In this document: positions 62,201 through 64,000 of the stretch, in pieces
Numbering within the stretch: the first letter of the stretch is position 1
Layout: every line of letters starts with the position of its first letter
Assembly: GCF_036373705.1 (NCBI RefSeq)
Contig: NC_089858.1
Location: 10,402,001-10,466,000, forward strand
Direction of reading: 5' to 3'
Length of the DNA: 64,000 nt
Origin: Amia ocellicauda
Lineage: Eukaryota > Chordata > Actinopteri > Amiiformes > Amiidae
Translations under genes and position numbers: made by a program
The notes under the pieces: generated by a model
Told to the model about the DNA's origin: nothing
What the model saw: the letters and a program-made list of their open reading frames with translations, nothing else
The model's database searches: none

Positions 62201-63173
62201 AAGAAAATTTCTTTCAAGTAAGACCACTCTCATAGAAAACAAAAAACTAGTTTCTTTATTCATATTTCATAAATCTCTGTTTTTCGACTGGAAAATAAGC
62301 CAAATGTTGTGCTTAATATTCTGGTCCTTATCTATCAGAATATGTATTCCTTGCTTTTGCCTCCTACTTCTTTTAGTTTCTCGGGTGGAGGAGTTAGTCC
62401 AGTTAGTCCAAGAGTCCATGATGGAAAGGTTAGGATGTAAATATTAATATGACACAGCATGTACCTTTAAAGAACTGTGAAATAATGAGCTATGTGATCA
62501 CAGATAATACTCTGCTGTCTCGCGCTCTTTGTTCTAGCCAGTCCGCATCTGTCAGCATTGTCATTAGCGTTTATTCGCAGTATGTCTTTACACTCCCCCG
62601 TGGGTTAGCCTTGTGCTTCGGCATTGACAGACATTGCTTCCGTTCCACAGCAGCATTTCAGACCTGGAGGCAGATAGAGAGCCCTCTTAAAATCTTGGAA
62701 ATCTTTACTGTCACAAGTGAAGCCTTCACATTGAGTGATGCCTCTGGAGGGGGCGGGGGGGACCGTATTGCAATTTGCTTCTCTGTATTATTTAATCTTT
62801 AAGTCAGATATGTCATTGCAAGATTGAATTTGATAGTACTTTAATGGACAAAGTGAGTTACTAAGATTTTACAGAATATAAATATATTTAAGAAACCACT
62901 ATAGGTCAAACTTGCATAACAGCTGTCACATGTCCAAATTTGAATTTAACTTACAGTCCAAAAAGTAAAACACAAACAAACAAACAATCAGTATTTCATC
63001 CCATCACTGTGTGTTTCAGGAAGTCTGCCTCCCCAGCAGGGGTGCTCGGCTCTGCCGGTCTCAGTGTCAGCAAGCTCGTCCTGAAGACCGGGCCGCTCCA
63101 TGCTGCAGAGGACAGGAAGAGGGATCTGGCCGGCACCACGGCCAATGGAGAGATGCTACTCAATGGAAGCTGA
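40972..63173 (+). CDS. rc3h2: Roquin-2 (RING finger and CCCH zinc-finger protein 2), 19 coding exons
   Basis: Joined exons: 40972-41202, 41691-41808, 43676-43909, 48403-48578, 51689-51889, 52163-52295, 52687-52805, 53121-53233, 53372-53668, 54223-54428, 54942-55372, 55651-55824, 57115-57273, 58412-58625, 59743-59827, 60759-60840, 61406-61615, 62069-62217, 63020-63173. All introns are GT-AG, all phases agree, and the sum is 3,486 nt (1,161 residues; human is about 1,191). Domains: RING-HC at residues 14-53 (C14, C17, C33, H35, C38, C41, C50, D53), ROQ/HEPN RNA-binding region about 80-400, CCCH finger C416-C425-C431-H435, then a long proline- and serine-rich tail. Known role of the family: cytoplasmic/P-body protein that binds stem-loop decay elements in mRNA 3' UTRs and recruits deadenylation machinery; the RING is a ubiquitin-ligase type domain. 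An in-frame TAG at 40909 upstream of the ATG fixes the start. Introns carry three transposon insertions. Confidence 0.97.
41691..41808 (+). CDS. rc3h2: rc3h2 coding exon 2
   Basis: Begins [10 protein letters not shown] and ends KPISGGKG across a phase-1 junction; this is the RING-to-ROQ linker and start of the helical ROQ region. Donor GTAAGT. Confidence 0.94.
41809..43675 (+). other. rc3h2 intron between coding exons 2 and 3
   Basis: Contains a retroposon-tail-like repeat (42786-43009); otherwise featureless AT-rich DNA. Confidence 0.85.
42786..43009. repeat. Fish LINE/SINE-tail-like repeat
   Basis: An ATT microsatellite is followed by TTAGCAGACATCCTTATCCA, then AGGTAAGGTACCGTGCTCAA, TCCCCCCACCAGGGATTGAG and GCCCTAACCACTACTCCACA. 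These ordered phrases recur in 3' regions of fish interspersed repeats. The boundaries are approximate and the exact family is not assigned. Confidence 0.65.
43676..43909 (+). CDS. rc3h2: rc3h2 coding exon 3 (ROQ region)
   Basis: Codes residues about 117-195, [20 protein letters not shown] through [20 protein letters not shown]. Nearly identical to human RC3H2 as remembered. Phase 1 at both ends. Confidence 0.96.
44242..45805 (+). mobile_element. Tc1/mariner DD34E element, copy 3 (both ends present)
   Basis: Same family as 1998-3587. It starts CATTGAGGGAAAAAAGTATT after TA (44240-44241) and ends TATCCCCCACTG before TA (45806-45807), so the TA duplication is intact. It carries the internal palindrome at 44471-44564 and a broken transposase. 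It sits in an rc3h2 intron in the sense direction. Confidence 0.94.
44608..45598 (+). pseudogene. Tc1-type transposase (DD34E) with two frameshifting deletions
   Basis: The frame opens [10 protein letters not shown] at 44608. A 19-nt deletion after ACAGTTGG (about 44727), relative to the other copies, shifts the helix-turn-helix region. A second, 4-nt deletion at about 44994/44995 is identical to the one in copy 2. The catalytic part is otherwise open from 45023 to 45598, with [14 protein letters not shown] and SPDLNPIEN all retained. Confidence 0.93.
48403..48578 (+). CDS. rc3h2: rc3h2 coding exon 4 (ROQ core)
   Basis: Codes [20 protein letters not shown] through [14 protein letters not shown]; the winged-helix part of the ROQ domain that contacts stem-loop RNA. 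Phase 1 in, phase 0 out, donor GTACGG. Confidence 0.96.
49974..51235 (+). mobile_element. Tc1/mariner relic with long fold-back arms
   Basis: Bounded by TA (49972-49973 and 51236-51237), with ends CAGTTAGGTTCATAAATATT and ATATTTACAGACCTAATTG. The inverted repeats are unusually long, about 330-360 bp (49974-50335 against 50905-51235), because both arms include transposase C-terminal coding sequence. The centre keeps an N-terminal and partial catalytic portion. The element cannot encode a working enzyme. Confidence 0.9.
50380..51019 (+). pseudogene. Tc1-type transposase fragment
   Basis: A helix-turn-helix portion ([20 protein letters not shown]) begins near 50397 and is stopped at 50561-50563. 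The frame reopens at 50621 and runs through a catalytic-type [12 protein letters not shown] block (a Lys in place of the expected first Asp) to VKHGGGS. It then jumps directly to the C-terminal block [20 protein letters not shown], so the segment carrying the second Asp and the Glu is missing. Confidence 0.87.
51689..51889 (+). CDS. rc3h2: rc3h2 coding exon 5 (ROQ region)
   Basis: Codes [20 protein letters not shown] through [15 protein letters not shown], in phase 0 throughout; 67 codons almost identical to human. Confidence 0.96.
52163..52295 (+). CDS. rc3h2: rc3h2 coding exon 6
   Basis: Codes [20 protein letters not shown] through LLANIDHNP; the HEPN-like helices flanking the ROQ core. 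Phase 0 in, phase 1 out. Confidence 0.95.
52687..52805 (+). CDS. rc3h2: rc3h2 coding exon 7
   Basis: Codes [20 protein letters not shown] through [10 protein letters not shown], leading to the CCCH finger. Phase 1 in, phase 0 out. Confidence 0.95.
53121..53233 (+). CDS. rc3h2: rc3h2 coding exon 8 (CCCH zinc finger)
   Basis: Codes [20 protein letters not shown] onward. The C-X8-C-X5-C-X3-H finger is complete: C416, C425, C431 and H435. This RNA-binding finger prefers AU-rich sequence in the family. Ends in phase 2 with GTAAGT. Confidence 0.96.
53372..53668 (+). CDS. rc3h2: rc3h2 coding exon 9
   Basis: Begins [15 protein letters not shown] after the split Lys codon, matching the human EKYRLRNKKI segment. 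The rest is a Ser/Thr/Gly-rich stretch of low conservation. The donor is chosen at 53669 (GTAAGA), which keeps the frame with exon 10. Confidence 0.9.
54223..54428 (+). CDS. rc3h2: rc3h2 coding exon 10
   Basis: Codes [10 protein letters not shown] after a split Leu codon, then proline-rich sequence with [20 protein letters not shown], aligned to the human TRVPVYPPHSENIQYFQDP segment. Phase 2 in, phase 1 out. Confidence 0.92.
54942..55372 (+). CDS. rc3h2: rc3h2 coding exon 11 (proline-rich region)
   Basis: The longest coding exon. It codes [12 protein letters not shown], then [38 protein letters not shown] and [15 protein letters not shown], all recognisable Roquin-2 tail blocks. It ends PLQR in phase 0. 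Confidence 0.95.
55651..55824 (+). CDS. rc3h2: rc3h2 coding exon 12
   Basis: Codes [20 protein letters not shown], then WAQYHSQK and [11 protein letters not shown], matching the human QWAQYHTQK and SPLFSVDF blocks. In phase 0 throughout. Confidence 0.94.
55825..57114 (+). other. rc3h2 intron between coding exons 12 and 13
   Basis: GT-rich low-complexity sequence near 56045-56115 and a short (AAT)n at 56225-56243. No other feature is seen. Confidence 0.8.
57115..57273 (+). CDS. rc3h2: rc3h2 coding exon 13
   Basis: Codes [20 protein letters not shown], then [20 protein letters not shown] and PKDVMANSS, clear matches to the human tail. In phase 0 throughout. Confidence 0.95.
57274..58411 (+). 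other. rc3h2 intron between coding exons 13 and 14
   Basis: No repeat boundary, exon or RNA gene recognised. Confidence 0.8.
58412..58625 (+). CDS. rc3h2: rc3h2 coding exon 14
   Basis: Codes [20 protein letters not shown], then [20 protein letters not shown] and [20 protein letters not shown], one of the most conserved parts of the tail. Phase 0 in, phase 1 out. Confidence 0.96.
58626..59742 (+). other. rc3h2 intron between coding exons 14 and 15
   Basis: Holds the MITE at 59513-59684; no other supported feature. Confidence 0.8.
59513..59684. mobile_element. Tc1/mariner-derived MITE
   Basis: 172 bp flanked by TA (59511-59512 and 59685-59686). The termini CAGCGGCTATTGGAAGGATT and CTTCCTATAGCCACTG are inverted repeats. 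A second inner block (GTGTTACAAC against GTTGTAACAC) pairs in the same way, so the two arms make up most of the element. No coding capacity. Confidence 0.88.
59743..59827 (+). CDS. rc3h2: rc3h2 coding exon 15
   Basis: Codes [20 protein letters not shown] onward to a split Ser codon, matching the human [17 protein letters not shown] block. Phase 1 in, phase 2 out. Confidence 0.94.
59828..60758 (+). other. rc3h2 intron between coding exons 15 and 16
   Basis: A (TG)n microsatellite at about 60084-60110; no other feature recognised. Confidence 0.8.
60084..60110. repeat. (TG)n microsatellite
   Basis: About 12 TG units. Confidence 0.95.
60759..60840 (+). CDS. rc3h2: rc3h2 coding exon 16
   Basis: Codes [20 protein letters not shown], then ISTDLQQ, the counterpart of a human segment ending LELQQ. 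Phase 2 in, phase 0 out. A (TG)n run lies shortly after its donor, at 60893-60916. Confidence 0.92.
60893..60916. repeat. (TG)n microsatellite
   Basis: About 12 TG units starting roughly 50 bp after the exon-16 splice donor. Confidence 0.93.
61406..61615 (+). CDS. rc3h2: rc3h2 coding exon 17
   Basis: Codes [20 protein letters not shown] and onward to [20 protein letters not shown]. Only the second half ([13 protein letters not shown]) is clearly conserved with human. The acceptor is taken at 61405 because of its pyrimidine-rich tract; GCCAG at 61381-61385 is a weaker alternative. In phase 0 throughout, donor GTGGGC. Confidence 0.85.
62069..62217 (+). CDS. rc3h2: rc3h2 coding exon 18
   Basis: Codes [20 protein letters not shown], then [10 protein letters not shown], parallel to the human EEILDIQLGISSQNDQLLNG segment. 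Ends in phase 2 at GTAAGA. Confidence 0.88.
62218..63019 (+). other. rc3h2 last coding intron
   Basis: No repeat recognised. A possible cassette exon (62377-62428) is discussed under findings. Confidence 0.75.
63020..63173 (+). CDS. rc3h2: rc3h2 last coding exon with stop
   Basis: Codes [20 protein letters not shown], then [15 protein letters not shown] and a terminal NGEMLLNGS, parallel to the human ending LILKT...ANGKMVNS. The stop is TGA at 63171-63173. Confidence 0.92.
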
Positions 63174-64000
63174 GAAGGAACAAAAAGCAACCCTGCTTGT
63201 GATATCTCAAAACAAGCATTTATAATACTGCTTTTTATACTCGAGGTAGATTTCTTTTTTTTTATGGGGCATCAAAAAGATTCCTGTGGACCTTTTGATA
63301 CTATGAATGAAGCCCTTTCATTTGCATTTTTTTTCCTAACTTTTCTTTGTTGAATTTGGTAGGTTCACTTTCCAACATCATAGGAATTTGGACATTATAT
63401 AACTTGATGCTTAAAAGCAGCATTATAATAGCCGGGTGCAAAAGCAAAGCCGTTTGTAATACAGAATGGCATTTTCTTTTCTCCACTCTAGAAAACTTGA
63501 TTATAAACTAGCAGGACCCTGCCACGATGCATCTAGTGAAATACAATTTATTTTCTGTCTCTCTCTGGTGTTTTGTTTGTATAGTGAGACAATATTCTCT
63601 GTACCATCACTGGTCATTAATTAGCATAGTTGCACATTTCATATGATCCCTTGCCTCAGTGCTAACATGGTGAAACTTTCACTTGTAATTGATGATTCCA
63701 AACTATCACTGTTCTGTAGTTGTCAAAGCAGTGGAGCAAATGAAAAGATATGCACTTTGACATGTACCTGCTTCAAAAGGCAGAGTGCAAAAATTCTGAA
63801 TATTAACAAGTTAGCAAGTTAACAAAGTATATTTAAAAAGAGGACATCTGCCATTAAGCATTTGCCACATTATTTAATAATTTCCTTGCAGGAAAACATT
63901 GCCTGTTATTTTTTTAATTTGTTTTACAGCTGTGTGGGTAACTTCAACATACACCCTTGTCAGGACGCCGTCACAGTGAAGTGCTCTGGGGTTTTTTAAA
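63174..64000 (+). other. rc3h2: rc3h2 3' untranslated region, continuing past the window
   Basis: Non-coding AT-rich sequence after the stop codon. I found no AATAAA or ATTAAA in these 827 bases, so the polyadenylation site is probably beyond the window end. Confidence 0.6.

Noticed and set aside
43910..63019. Search for an intronic C/D-box snoRNA, since human RC3H2 hosts one (SNORD90, from memory)
   Set aside because: TGATGA-like and CTGA-like boxes occur by chance in several introns, but no pair with a terminal stem and proper spacing stood out; a covariance-model search would be needed.

Overview
The window is vertebrate nuclear DNA, almost certainly from a ray-finned fish. It holds three forward-strand host genes with GT-AG introns (two BTB zinc-finger genes and a complete rc3h2/Roquin-2) in a locus crowded with fish-type Tc1/mariner elements. 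There is no bacterial-type operon, CRISPR array, rRNA or tRNA gene, and I found no viral sequence. The species cannot be told from the sequence.

Layout. 1-5090: intergenic, with a Tc1-type DD34E element (1998-3587, one nonsense codon). 5090-10981: a zbtb6-like gene with a probable non-coding exon 1 near 5100-5488 and a single coding exon (8118-9332); its intron holds an intact Tc1-type element with a DD36E-spaced transposase (6593-7813). 12560-16442: zbtb26, probable non-coding exon 1 ending at 12777, single coding exon 14193-15491. 16443-23400: intergenic, with a reverse-strand, end-truncated DD34E copy (19974-21472), a deletion derivative of a third Tc1 family (21819-22183) and AT-rich microsatellites. 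23400-63173: rc3h2. A candidate CpG-rich promoter/5' exon lies at about 23640-23989, followed by an intron of about 16.9 kb that carries a non-autonomous hAT element with a perfect 8-bp target duplication (30186-31404), a second DD36E copy (31880-33100) and a decayed Tc1 relic (36790-38244). Nineteen coding exons (40972-63173) join in frame into 1,161 codons plus stop. Introns hold a third DD34E copy (44242-45805), a fold-back Tc1 relic (49974-51235) and a TA-flanked MITE (59513-59684).

How the genes relate. The same three genes are neighbours in human (RC3H2, ZBTB6, ZBTB26 on chromosome 9, from memory), so this is an ancient linkage. The two ZBTB proteins are predicted BTB/C2H2 transcription factors that look like a tandem duplicate pair. 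Roquin-2 is a RING/ROQ/CCCH RNA-binding protein that promotes decay of stem-loop-containing mRNAs. They share a neighbourhood and strand, not a pathway.

I saw no convincing undescribed biological system. The most interesting material is the transposon biology: two equal-length DD36E copies, one with an open transposase; sister DD34E copies sharing a frameshift; fold-back structures; and a clean hAT insertion. On the host side, the ZBTB order relative to human and some rc3h2 gene-model details deserve a check.
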